NCBI RefSeq assembly: GCF_001552555.1
Contig: NZ_BCRK01000032.1
Span: 1 to 41,783 of the forward strand
DNA length: 41,783 nt
Origin: Nocardiopsis trehalosi NBRC 14201
GTDB lineage: Bacteria > Actinomycetota > Actinomycetes > Streptosporangiales > Streptosporangiaceae
Reading direction: 5' to 3'
Shown: positions 1 to 7,137 of the stretch, one piece after another
How positions within the stretch are numbered: the first letter of the stretch is position 1
Layout: every line of letters starts with the position of its first letter
Position numbers and translations under genes: made by a program
The notes under the pieces: generated by a model
The model's input: the letters and a program-made list of their open reading frames with translations, nothing else
What the model was told of the DNA's origin: nothing
The model's database searches: none

Positions 1-168
1 CCCCCCCCCCCCCCCGCCCCTCCCGACATCCCCCGCTCGCTCCCCCCTCGCTCGCTCGCTCCCCCGCCCCCGCCGTCGATCCACCGTCCGCGACGACCCC
101 TGCCCACGAGCCGACGAGAGCCGCCACAGCACCACGACCAGAGGAGACGACCCCCAAGGGGTGTGCCC
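1..168 (+). promoter_or_regulatory. C-rich spacer upstream of ectD
   Basis: The window opens with a run of fifteen C followed by C-rich, CTCGCT-repeated low-complexity sequence up to about position 75. The upstream gene, probably ectC by analogy with ectABCD clusters, lies outside the window. A GAGGAG at 141-146 and AAGGG at 156-160 precede the ectD start. I see no clear -10/-35 pair, so ectD may be read from an upstream ect promoter. Confidence 0.4.
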
Positions 169-1038
169 ATGAGTGTGTTGACGACCGACTTCGAGCAGCC
201 GACCATGGACGACTACCCGACCCGCAAGGACCCGTCGCCGGCCCTGCTGTTCCGCCGCGACCCCACCGTGTGGGGCGACGCCGACGGCGGCCCCCTCGAC
301 GGTGCGGAGCTGGCCCGCTTCGAGGAGAAGGGCTACCTCCAGAGCGACCCCCTCCTCACCCCCGACGAACTCGCGACCTACCGCGCCGAGCTGGACCGGC
401 TGCGCGCGGACCCCGACCTGCGCGGGGACGAGCGCGTCGTCACCGACCCCGGGACCGGCGAGGTCCGCACGGTGTTCGCGGCGCACCGCGTCAGCGCCGT
501 GTTCGACGCGCTGGTGCGCGATCCGCGCATCGTCGGCCGCGCCCGCCAGATCCTCGGCTCCGACGTCTACGTCCACCAGAGCCGGGTCAACCACGCGCCG
601 GGGTTCTCCGGCACCGACCTGTTCTGGCACTCCGACTTCGAGACCTGGCACGCCGAGGACGGCATGCCCCGGATGCGCGCGGTGGGCATCTCCATCGCGC
701 TCACCGAGGAGCACGCGCACAACGGCGCGCTCATGGTCATCCCGGGGTCGCACCGCACGTTCGTCTCGTGCCTGGGGGAGGACGGCCTGCCCGACCACGG
801 CAGCCTGTCGATCCTCACCGAGATGCACGGGATCGACGTGCTGTCCGGGCCCGAGGGCGGGGTGACCGTGCTCGACGGCAACGCCATGCACGGGTCGAAC
901 GGCAACATCACGCCGCACGCGCGCGCCAACGTCTTCGTCGTCTTCAACAGCGTGGAGAACACGTGCGGTGACCCCTTCACCGCACCGCGTCCCCGGCCCG
1001 AGTACCGCGCGGCCCGGGATTTCACCCCGATCGAATAG
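169..1038 (+). CDS. ectD: Ectoine hydroxylase EctD
   Basis: Fe(II)/2-oxoglutarate-dependent dioxygenase that converts ectoine to 5-hydroxyectoine in the cytoplasm, using O2. The EctD signature FWHSDFETWH followed by EDGMP is present. The iron triad is readable as His154 and Asp156 in the HxD of this motif and His241 in NAMHGSNGN. The length of 289 residues is usual for the family. A GTG at 163 is in frame two codons upstream, but ATG 169 is better spaced from AAGGG (156-160). The ectoine/hydroxyectoine uptake operon follows on the same strand, fitting a combined osmostress locus. Confidence 0.95.
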   Translation: MSVLTTDFEQPTMDDYPTRKDPSPALLFRRDPTVWGDADGGPLDGAELARFEEKGYLQSDPLLTPDELATYRAELDRLRADPDLRGDERVVTDPGTGEVRTVFAAHRVSAVFDALVRDPRIVGRARQILGSDVYVHQSRVNHAPGFSGTDLFWHSDFETWHAEDGMPRMRAVGISIALTEEHAHNGALMVIPGSHRTFVSCLGEDGLPDHGSLSILTEMHGIDVLSGPEGGVTVLDGNAMHGSNGNITPHARANVFVVFNSVENTCGDPFTAPRPRPEYRAARDFTPIE

Positions 1039-1343
1039 GTGCGAATCAGTTAATCGTCCCACGAATGACGCAATGAAATCGTTACGGGGCCGGTTTAGGC
1101 CACGATAGGTATAACCACTGCGTAACGTGCTATTCCGCTGGAGTTAGACGCGGACGATCATGGGGCACCTACTGTCCGGGCGCCGGGTGACGACCGAGCG
1201 ACCACGGTGGTGTGCCGGTGACCTGCCCCTTGACCACGGGTGTCCCGACGGCCGCACTGGTCCGGTCTCGTCGTACGGCGCCCCCTCCCGGCGCGGGAGG
1301 GGGCGCCGCCTTTTTCCCTTAGCCCCCCGATAAGGAGAGAACA
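1039..1343 (+). promoter_or_regulatory. Leader region of ehuB, probable promoter plus attenuator
   Basis: This 305-bp gap starts with a clearly less GC-rich patch (1039-1145), which is where a promoter would be expected; TATAAC at 1110-1115 is a possible -10 element, though no good -35 accompanies it. It ends with a perfect terminator hairpin (annotated separately) only about 20 nt before the ehuB ribosome binding site AAGGAG (1332-1337). If transcription starts near 1120, the RNA has a leader of about 220 nt whose last structure is a terminator, the layout of an attenuator or riboswitch. No known riboswitch class could be assigned by eye. Confidence 0.4.
1277..1315 (+). terminator. Perfect intrinsic terminator just upstream of ehuB
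   Basis: A 14-bp perfect stem pairs 1277-1290 with 1294-1307 around the loop GCG, followed by CGCC and TTTTT at 1311-1315. It lies 239 nt after the ectD stop and 28 nt before the ehuB ATG. It either ends the ectD transcript or acts as an attenuator in the ehuB leader. Confidence 0.8.
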
Positions 1344-2258
1344 ATGGTCGACAGCAGCATTCTCGGACGAATGGACCGGCGCGGTCTATTCCGCGTGGGC
1401 GGTGTCGGATTGGCCGCGGTCGCACTGGGTCCGACCCTGGCGTCGTGTTCGCGCACCGACGAGGCCACCACCCTCGACTCCCTGCGTGAGCAGGGGTTCA
1501 TCCGCGCCGCGATCAACAACGAGCCCCCGTTCGGCTACATGGACGACAACGGCGAGGCCACCGGCGAGGCCCCCGAACTGCTCCGCGCCGTCTTCAAGGA
1601 ACTCGGCGTCGAGGAGATCCAGGCCGAGGCCGTCGCCTGGGACGGGCTGATCGAGGGCCTCAAGGCCCGCCGCTTCGACGTCGTCGCCGCCGGCATGTAC
1701 ATCACCCCCGAGCGGTGCGCCGAGGTCGCGTTCTCCGAGCCCGACTACAAGGTCCAGCAGGCGTTCATGGTGCCCAAGGGCAACCCCAAGGGCCTGGAGA
1801 CCTTCGACACCGTCGCCGAGGACGCCGATATCACCATCGCCGTGCTCAACGCCTCCGTCGAGCAGGGCTACGCCGAGGGCGCCGGCGTGCCCGCCGAGCA
1901 GATGGAGGTCGTCGGCGACGCAGCGGCCGCCATCGACCTGCTGGAGAACGGCCGCGTCGACGCGGCCGCGCTCAGCACGTTCTCGCTCAACTACCAGCTG
2001 GAGCAGCGCGGCACCGGCGACGAGTACGAGGTCACCGAGGGCTTCACCCCGGTCGTGGACGGCGAGGAGGTCATCCCCGCGGGCGGGTTCGCGTTCCGCA
2101 AGGGCGACACCGAGCTGCTGGAGGCCTTCAACCAGGTCCTCGCCGATTTCAAGGAGAACGGGCGGCTGACCGAGATCGGCGAGCCCTTCGGCTTCGACGA
2201 GGCGGCCCACCCCGGCGACCTGACCACCGAGCAGCTCTGCGCGGAACCGGCGGAATAG
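1344..2258 (+). CDS. ehuB: Ectoine/hydroxyectoine ABC transporter substrate-binding lipoprotein EhuB
   Basis: Extracytoplasmic solute-binding protein (family 3, amino-acid-type) that delivers ectoine or hydroxyectoine to the EhuCD permease. The N-terminus has RRGLF, a hydrophobic stretch and a lipobox LASC with Cys35, so it should be a lipoprotein; the twin arginine suggests possible Tat export. The mature part has the family-3 pattern (LREQGFIRAAINNEPPFGY near the start, DGLIEGLKARRFDVVAAGM in the middle). AAGGAG at 1332-1337 supports ATG 1344; ATG 1371 is an alternative. The assignment to ectoines rests on family resemblance plus the adjacent ectD. Confidence 0.9.
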   Translation: MVDSSILGRMDRRGLFRVGGVGLAAVALGPTLASCSRTDEATTLDSLREQGFIRAAINNEPPFGYMDDNGEATGEAPELLRAVFKELGVEEIQAEAVAWDGLIEGLKARRFDVVAAGMYITPERCAEVAFSEPDYKVQQAFMVPKGNPKGLETFDTVAEDADITIAVLNASVEQGYAEGAGVPAEQMEVVGDAAAAIDLLENGRVDAAALSTFSLNYQLEQRGTGDEYEVTEGFTPVVDGEEVIPAGGFAFRKGDTELLEAFNQVLADFKENGRLTEIGEPFGFDEAAHPGDLTTEQLCAEPAE

Positions 2259-2280
2259 GACAGGGGTGGGGTCTATCCCC

Positions 2281-3012
2281 GTGGATTTCTTCATCGACCG
2301 GTTCCCGCTGTACCTCGAAGGGGCCGGAACCACCTTCACCATCACCGTCCTGGGCACGGCGCTCGCGTTCGTGCTCGCGATGGTCATCGGCGTCCTGGGC
2401 ACGCTGCGCAACCCCGTCGCCCGCGGCGTCGCGTCGTTCTACACCGAGACCTTCCGCGGCATCGCCGCCCTGGTCCTCATGTTCTGGATGGCGTTCTCCA
2501 TCCCGCAGATCACGCCCTATGAGCTGGACGTGACCTTCGCGGCCGTCCTCGCCCTGGGCCTCAACGTCGGCGCCTACGGCGCCGAGGTGGTGCGCGCGTC
2601 CATCAACGCCGTGCCCAAGGCGCAGACCGAGGCCACCATCGCCCTCAACATGACCTGGGCCCGCCGCATGCGGCTGGTCATCCTGCCGCAGGCGTGGGCG
2701 CAGATGCTGCCCACCTTCGGCAACCTCGTCATCGAGCTGATGAAGGCCAGCGCCATCGTCTCGCTCATCGGCGTCACCGACCTCACCCAGGTCGCCCGCC
2801 TCCAGGGGCAGGCCAGCGGGCAGACGATCCTCGCCTTCGGCAGCGCCCTGGTCATGTACTTCGTGATCGCGCAGGTCCTCATCGTCGGCGTGCGGCTGCT
2901 GGAGCGCCGGGCCAACCGGCGGCTGGGCCGGACCCCGCCCGCCGGCGGAGGCCTGCTCGCGCTGCTGCGCCCGCCGACCGTCGGCGCCACGGCGACGGGG
3001 GGTGCCCGATGA
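2281..3012 (+). CDS. ehuC: Ectoine/hydroxyectoine ABC transporter permease EhuC
   Basis: Inner-membrane permease of the His/Glu/Gln/Arg-opine (HEQRo) type, forming the translocation path with EhuD. The EAA loop that contacts the ATPase is visible as EATIALNMTWARRMRLVILP, and several hydrophobic segments flank it. The start is uncertain. GTG 2281 gives a 243-residue protein of normal family length, with GGGGTGGGG at 2263-2271 as a possible ribosome binding site. GTG 2266 would add five residues. The gene begins a few bases after the ehuB stop and its TGA (3010-3012) overlaps the ehuD ATG. Confidence 0.9.
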   Translation: MDFFIDRFPLYLEGAGTTFTITVLGTALAFVLAMVIGVLGTLRNPVARGVASFYTETFRGIAALVLMFWMAFSIPQITPYELDVTFAAVLALGLNVGAYGAEVVRASINAVPKAQTEATIALNMTWARRMRLVILPQAWAQMLPTFGNLVIELMKASAIVSLIGVTDLTQVARLQGQASGQTILAFGSALVMYFVIAQVLIVGVRLLERRANRRLGRTPPAGGGLLALLRPPTVGATATGGAR

Positions 3013-3647
3013 TGTGGGACTGGGAGTTCACCGCCGTCGTCGTCCCGCGCCTGCTCGACGGGCTGGTCATCACCGTCCTGGCGACGCTGATCGGCTACCT
3101 CGTGGCCCTCGCGCTCGGCCTGGCCGTCGCCATCGTCCGCCGGGTGCGGATCATCGGGCCCATCGTGCACGCCGTGATGGAGTTCATCCGGACGACGCCG
3201 CTGCTCGTGCAGCTGCTGTTCGTGTTCTTCCTCGCGCCGTCCGGCATGACCGCGCTCACCGTCGGCATCACCGTGCTCGGCGTGCACTACGCCGCCTACA
3301 CCGCCGAGGTCTACCGGTCGGGCATCGAGGGCGTGGCCAAGGGCCAGTGGGAGGCGTGCCGCGCGCTCAGCCTGCCCCCGCTGCGCGTGTGGGGCGCGGT
3401 CATCCTGCCGCAGGCGATCCGCAAGGTCATCCCGGCGCTGGGCAACTACCTGATCGCCATGTTCAAGGACACGCCGCTGCTGTACGCCATCACCGTGCAG
3501 GAGATGATGTTCCACGCCAGCGGCCTCGGCGGCCAGTACTTCCGCAACTTCGAGGCGATCACGCTGGTCGGGCTGCTCTTCGTGCTGGTCAGTGTGCCCT
3601 CGGCCATCCTGATTCGACGACTGGAGCGACGCTATGCCGCTGTCTGA
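3009..3647 (+). CDS. ehuD: Ectoine/hydroxyectoine ABC transporter permease EhuD
   Basis: Second HEQRo-family permease subunit, 212 residues, pairing with EhuC. The EAA loop reads EACRALSLPPLRVWGAVILP. Hydrophobic segments and the characteristic TTPLLVQLLFVFF stretch before it are typical of amino-acid permeases. The start is ATG 3009 in an ATGATG sequence overlapping the ehuC stop by 4 nt, which implies translational coupling; ATG 3012 is equally possible. The 3' end overlaps ehuA by 14 nt. Confidence 0.9.
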   Translation: MMWDWEFTAVVVPRLLDGLVITVLATLIGYLVALALGLAVAIVRRVRIIGPIVHAVMEFIRTTPLLVQLLFVFFLAPSGMTALTVGITVLGVHYAAYTAEVYRSGIEGVAKGQWEACRALSLPPLRVWGAVILPQAIRKVIPALGNYLIAMFKDTPLLYAITVQEMMFHASGLGGQYFRNFEAITLVGLLFVLVSVPSAILIRRLERRYAAV

Positions 3648-4452
3648 CACCACGGGCGCCCCCGGGCCGGAGGCGGCCGGCGGCCCCCTCATCCGGTTCG
3701 AGAAGGTCGTCAAGAGGTACGGCGACAACGTCGTCCTGCGCGAACTCGACTTCGAGGTCGCCGCCGGCGAGCGCGTCACCCTCATCGGCCCCAGCGGGTC
3801 GGGCAAGACCACCATCCTGCGCCTGCTGATGACCCTGGAGACCGTCAACGACGGCGTCATCTGGGTCAACGGCGACTCCCTCAGCCACATGGAGCGCAAC
3901 GGGAAGCTGGTCCCGGCCAACGAGGCCCACCTGCGCCGCGTGCGCAAGAAGATCGGCATGGTCTTCCAGCAGTTCAACCTCTTCCCCAACATGAGCGTGC
4001 GGAAGAACATCACCGAGGGCCCCGTCCACACCCTGGGCGTGTCCAAGGAGGAGGCCAACCAGCGCGCCGAGGACCTCCTCGAGCTGGTCGGGCTCAAGGC
4101 CAAGATCGACGCCCACCCGACGCAGCTGTCCGGCGGGCAGCAGCAGCGGGTCGCGATCGCGCGGGCGCTCGCCATGCGCCCGGAGATCCTGCTGCTGGAC
4201 GAGGTCACCTCGGCCCTCGACCCCGAGCTGGTCGCCGGCGTGCTCGACGTGCTGCGCGACGTGGCCCAGACGACCGACATCACCATGCTGTGCGTGACCC
4301 ACGAGATGGGCTTCGCCCGCGACGTGTCGCACCGCGTGCTGATGTTCGACGCCGGCCGCATCGCCGAGGAGGGCACCCCGGAGCAGATCTTCGGCGACCC
4401 CCGCGAGGAGCGCACCCGCACCTTCCTCAAGGCCGTCCTCGAAACCGGCTGA
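3634..4452 (+). CDS. ehuA: Ectoine/hydroxyectoine ABC transporter ATP-binding protein EhuA
   Basis: Cytoplasmic ATPase subunit, 272 residues, that powers uptake through EhuC/EhuD. Walker A is GPSGSGKTT, the Q-loop is FQQFNLFPN, the ABC signature is LSGGQQQR, Walker B is ILLLDEVTSALDP, and the switch His is in CVTHEMGF. ATG 3634 overlaps the ehuD stop (3645-3647). It is the last gene of the operon: a 9-bp stem-loop follows at 4467-4497. Confidence 0.92.
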   Translation: MPLSDTTGAPGPEAAGGPLIRFEKVVKRYGDNVVLRELDFEVAAGERVTLIGPSGSGKTTILRLLMTLETVNDGVIWVNGDSLSHMERNGKLVPANEAHLRRVRKKIGMVFQQFNLFPNMSVRKNITEGPVHTLGVSKEEANQRAEDLLELVGLKAKIDAHPTQLSGGQQQRVAIARALAMRPEILLLDEVTSALDPELVAGVLDVLRDVAQTTDITMLCVTHEMGFARDVSHRVLMFDAGRIAEEGTPEQIFGDPREERTRTFLKAVLETG

Positions 4453-4466
4453 CCCCCTTTCGCCCC

Positions 4467-4497
4467 GCGGCCCGCCCCCCACAAGGGAGCGGGCCGC
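4467..4497 (+). terminator. GC-rich stem-loop after ehuA
   Basis: A 9-bp perfect stem pairs 4467-4475 with 4489-4497 around a 13-nt loop, 15 nt after the ehuA stop. There is no T-tract, as is common for actinomycete terminators. Confidence 0.6.
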
Positions 4498-4551
4498 GCC
4501 GCGTGCCGGGGCCACCCGGTCACGGCCCCGGCAGAGGAAGAGCGGGTCTCT

Positions 4552-4656
4552 CCGGGTGGTGCCGCGTCGTGGGGGCGCCGTTCTCCGGTCGTCTCGCCCG
4601 GATGGTGCCGCGTCGCGGGGCGCCGCTCTTCGGCTGTCTCACCCGGATGGTGGGGT
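4552..4656. repeat. Imperfect 45/46-bp tandem repeat, two and a partial copy
   Basis: The unit begins CCGGGTGGTGCCGCGTCG at 4552, recurs as CCGGATGGTGCCGCGTCG at 4598, and starts a third time at 4643 (CCGGATGGTGGGG). It fills most of the ehuA-4749 spacer. No function is evident. Confidence 0.65.
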
Positions 4657-4748
4657 GTGGGGGATGCGGTCCGGGACCGCGCGTGCCGTTGCGGGGCTGC
4701 GGGGTCCGGCGGTCGTACCGTCGAACCCGTCACCGAGGAGGACTTCCG

Positions 4749-5315
4749 ATGCGCAGCGTGACCTATTCGATGATCATGTCGCTGGACGGCTACATCGTCG
4801 GGCCGGACGGCTCCTTCGACTGGACGTCGCCCGACGACGCGGAGGTCTTCGACCTCGCCACCGAGGAGATCCGCGGGACCGGCGCCTACCTGCTGGGACG
4901 GCGGCTGTACGAGACCATGCTGTACTGGGAGACCGCCGAGCAGCACCCGTCGCACGACCACTCGACGCGCGAGTTCGCCGCCCTCTGGCGGGCGCTCCCG
5001 AAGGTGGTCTTCTCCACCACGCTGACGTCCGTGCAGGGCAACGCCCGCCTGGCCTCCGGCGGCCTGGCGGAGGAGGTGGAGCGGTTGCGGGCCGAGTCGG
5101 GGGAGGGCGACATCGCGGTCGGCGGCGCGACCCTGGCCGCCCAGGCGGCCGCACTCGACCTGATCGACGAGTACCGGACCCGGGTCGCCCCGGTCCTGGT
5201 CGGCGGCGGCATCCCGTTCTTCCCCCGGAACGACCGCCGGGTCGACCTCACCCTGGTCGAGAACCGCGTCCTCCCCTCCCACATCACCTACCAGCGCTAC
5301 CGCGTGGTCCGCTGA
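4749..5315 (+). CDS. Dihydrofolate reductase family protein (RibD C-terminal-like)
   Basis: A 188-residue reductase-like protein of the RibD C-terminal/DHFR-like fold, probably binding NADPH. MIMSLDGYIVGPDG at the N-terminus, GTGAYLLGRRLYETM, a central GEGDIAVGGATLAAQ and APVLVGGGIPFF near the end are typical. ATG 4749 has GAGGAGG at 4735-4741. The substrate is unknown; members are common in actinomycetes and usually uncharacterised. It is monocistronic, and its 3' end overlaps a minus-strand GntR remnant. Confidence 0.85.
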   Translation: MRSVTYSMIMSLDGYIVGPDGSFDWTSPDDAEVFDLATEEIRGTGAYLLGRRLYETMLYWETAEQHPSHDHSTREFAALWRALPKVVFSTTLTSVQGNARLASGGLAEEVERLRAESGEGDIAVGGATLAAQAAALDLIDEYRTRVAPVLVGGGIPFFPRNDRRVDLTLVENRVLPSHITYQRYRVVR

Positions 5316-5439
5316 CCGGAAACTCGTACGCCAGCTCGTAGCGGTAGACCGGGACGACGATGTCCGCCGTCTCGATCGGCCCGGTCGCGGTCGTGTAGGT
5401 GCGCTGGACGACCATCACCACCGTGTCGGCGTTCGGCGT
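5284..5439 (-). pseudogene. 3' remnant of a GntR-family regulator (UTRA domain end)
   Basis: On the minus strand about 50 codons read ADTVVMVVQRTYTTATGP, then IETADIVVPVYRYELAYEFPV, closely resembling the C-terminal end of UTRA ligand-binding domains of GntR/HutC-type regulators, with a stop at 5284-5286. The DNA-binding domain and most of UTRA are missing: the frame upstream of about 5439 becomes unrelated and runs into the plus-strand gene at 5454. I read it as a regulator truncated by deletion or rearrangement. The reading frame itself is intact over the fragment, so the loss may be recent. Confidence 0.6.
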
Positions 5440-5453
5440 GCGACAGTGGGGGC

Positions 5454-5927
5454 ATGGCCCGACTGCTGATCGTGCACCACACCGCGTCGCCCGCAACGCA
5501 GGAGCTTCTGGAGGCCGTCCTGGAGGGGGCGCGGAACGACGACATCGAGGGGGTCGACGTCGCCACCCGCGCGGCGCTCGGCGCCACGGTGCCCGACGTG
5601 CTCGCCGCCGACGCCGTCGTCCTCGGCACGCCCGCCAACATCGGGTACATGTCCGGCGCGCTCAAGCACTTCTTCGACACCGTGTACTACCCCTGCCTGG
5701 CCGAGACGCCCGGCCTGCGCTACGGGCTCTACGTGCACGGCAACGACGACACCTCCGGCGCGGTCCGCGCCGTCGAGACCGTCACCACCGGGCTGTCCTG
5801 GCGCCGCCACCACCCGCCGGTGTCCGTCGCCGGCGCCCCCGGCCGCGACGACCGCGAGGCGTGCTGGAACCTCGGCGCGCTGATGGCCCTCGCCGCCCTG
5901 GAGGCCGCACCCCCCGCCGACGGCTGA
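5454..5927 (+). CDS. Flavodoxin-like / NAD(P)H-dependent FMN reductase family protein
   Basis: A 157-residue protein with a flavodoxin-like fold: the strand LLIVHHTASPATQELLEAV carries the phosphate-binding loop, and GTPANIGYMSGALKHFFDTV is the typical FMN-contacting segment. It probably binds FMN and works in electron transfer or quinone/flavin reduction; the partner is unknown. The start ATG 5454 has only a weak GTGGGGG ahead of it. It stands where the 5' part of the truncated GntR gene should be, so it may mark the rearrangement. Confidence 0.8.
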   Translation: MARLLIVHHTASPATQELLEAVLEGARNDDIEGVDVATRAALGATVPDVLAADAVVLGTPANIGYMSGALKHFFDTVYYPCLAETPGLRYGLYVHGNDDTSGAVRAVETVTTGLSWRRHHPPVSVAGAPGRDDREACWNLGALMALAALEAAPPADG

Positions 5928-5957
5928 CCGGGACCCCAGGCCGGCCCCCGGCCCCCC

Positions 5958-6031
5958 GACGGTCGGTCCGCGCTCTCCCTGCCGACGGCCGGCCCCCGAC
6001 CGCACTCGCCCCCCTGACGGTCGGTCCGCGC
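5958..6031. repeat. Two direct copies of a 16-bp motif
   Basis: GACGGTCGGTCCGCGC occurs at 5958-5973 and again at 6016-6031, 58 bp apart, within a C-rich spacer. Related GACGG(C/T)CGG pieces lie between them. Function unknown. Confidence 0.6.
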
Positions 6032-6060
6032 CGGTCCCGTCCCCCCGCTCCACCGGACAC

Positions 6061-6149
6061 CCGTTGCGGAGAGTAACGACATACCGAGGTCATTACGTCA
6101 CTTTTGGTTTCTCTCGGGGCAGACTAAGTCCTGAACTGGGGGGAATCCG
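6061..6149 (+). promoter_or_regulatory. Candidate promoter of the first CPBP gene
   Basis: A locally AT-richer stretch holds the imperfect inverted repeat TAACGAC ... GTCATTA and a possible -35 (TTTTGG, 6102-6107) and -10 (TAAGTC, 6125-6130) with 17-bp spacing. A G-rich ribosome binding site (6138-6143) follows. The hexamers are weak matches. Confidence 0.3.
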
Positions 6150-7073
6150 GTGACGAAGTCGTACGGGTCGTACGGATGGCTACCGCGCGTGAGCGTGGCC
6201 GGGGTGGCGCTGGTCGTGCTGGCCCTGCTGGCGACCCTGCCTGCCATCGCCCCGCTCTGGGAGGGCACCACCGCCCCCGAGACGGTGTGGCTGCCCGTCG
6301 CCGCCGGCCTGATCGTCATGTGGGCCGTCACCCCGCCCGACCGCCGGAACGCCATCGACGTGCGGACCCGCGACGCGATGAAGGGCCACCCCATCGTCCG
6401 CGAACTGGTCTGGCTCGTGGTCTTCCTGCTCTGCTTCATCGGCGGCACCGTCGCCCTGTCCCTGCTGTTCCGCGCCGTCAGCACCGACATCCCGTTCGTC
6501 ATGGCGGTGCCGGCGGTCCGCGTGCTCTTCCTCTTCGTCATGGCCGTCTTCTTCGTCGACCGGGCCGGGTTCACCCTCGACGGGCACGGCACCGCCATGC
6601 CCGCTCTCGCCATGGGCGTCGGCGAGCGGTGGCGGTGGATCGGCCTGGTCCCCATCGGGGTGGCGCTGGTCCTGGGCGCGCGGACCATGCACCCGTTGGA
6701 CGTGCCCGATCCGCGGCTGCTGCTGCTCGTCGCCGTGGTGGCGTTCACCGCCATCGCGATCCCCGAGGAGATCTTCTTCCGCGGCATGCTCCAGACGCGG
6801 CTGGAACTGCTGCTCGGCCGGTGGGGCGGCATCGCGGTCGGCGCCGCCGTGTTCGCCTTCACCTACGCGGTGATGAAGGACTACGTCGAGGTGGCGCCAC
6901 GGGGCATCCGCCACGTGGACCACCCGCTGATCACCTCGTTCGCCACGTACGGCGTCCTCGGCGTGCTCTACGGCTACACCTGGTCCTGCTACCGCAACAT
7001 CTGGCTCAACGTCCTGCTCCGCGGCGGGACCCTCACCCTCGCCGTGGCCCCCACGCTGCGGCTCATCGGGTGA
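6150..7073 (+). CDS. CPBP family intramembrane glutamic endopeptidase homologue 1
   Basis: A 307-residue polytopic membrane protein of the CPBP (CAAX protease and bacteriocin-processing) family. Motif 1 is clear: Glu206-Glu207 and Arg211 in IPEEIFFRGMLQTRLE. The histidines normally found in motifs 2 and 3 are not where expected: motif 2 reads FTYAVMKD and motif 3 reads LNVLLRGG, with Arg in place of His. It may therefore be catalytically impaired or use another His. GTG 6150 has a GGGGGAA ribosome binding site. A paralogue follows 64 bp downstream, probably in one transcript. The substrate is unknown. Confidence 0.85.
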   Translation: MTKSYGSYGWLPRVSVAGVALVVLALLATLPAIAPLWEGTTAPETVWLPVAAGLIVMWAVTPPDRRNAIDVRTRDAMKGHPIVRELVWLVVFLLCFIGGTVALSLLFRAVSTDIPFVMAVPAVRVLFLFVMAVFFVDRAGFTLDGHGTAMPALAMGVGERWRWIGLVPIGVALVLGARTMHPLDVPDPRLLLLVAVVAFTAIAIPEEIFFRGMLQTRLELLLGRWGGIAVGAAVFAFTYAVMKDYVEVAPRGIRHVDHPLITSFATYGVLGVLYGYTWSCYRNIWLNVLLRGGTLTLAVAPTLRLIG

Positions 7074-7137
7074 TGGCGGTGCGACGCGGGCGCCGCCCGC
7101 GCCCCGGCCGCGGCCACCGACGAACGGGGACCCGCCC

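Noticed and set aside
1160-1333. 57-codon open frame from ATG 1160 whose TAA overlaps the ehuB ribosome binding site
   Set aside because: It runs straight through the terminator hairpin and T-tract, has no ribosome binding site and no protein-like composition.
2574-5282. 902-codon minus-strand frame opposite the ehu operon
   Set aside because: Shadow ORF; the plus-strand ABC transporter genes are unambiguous.
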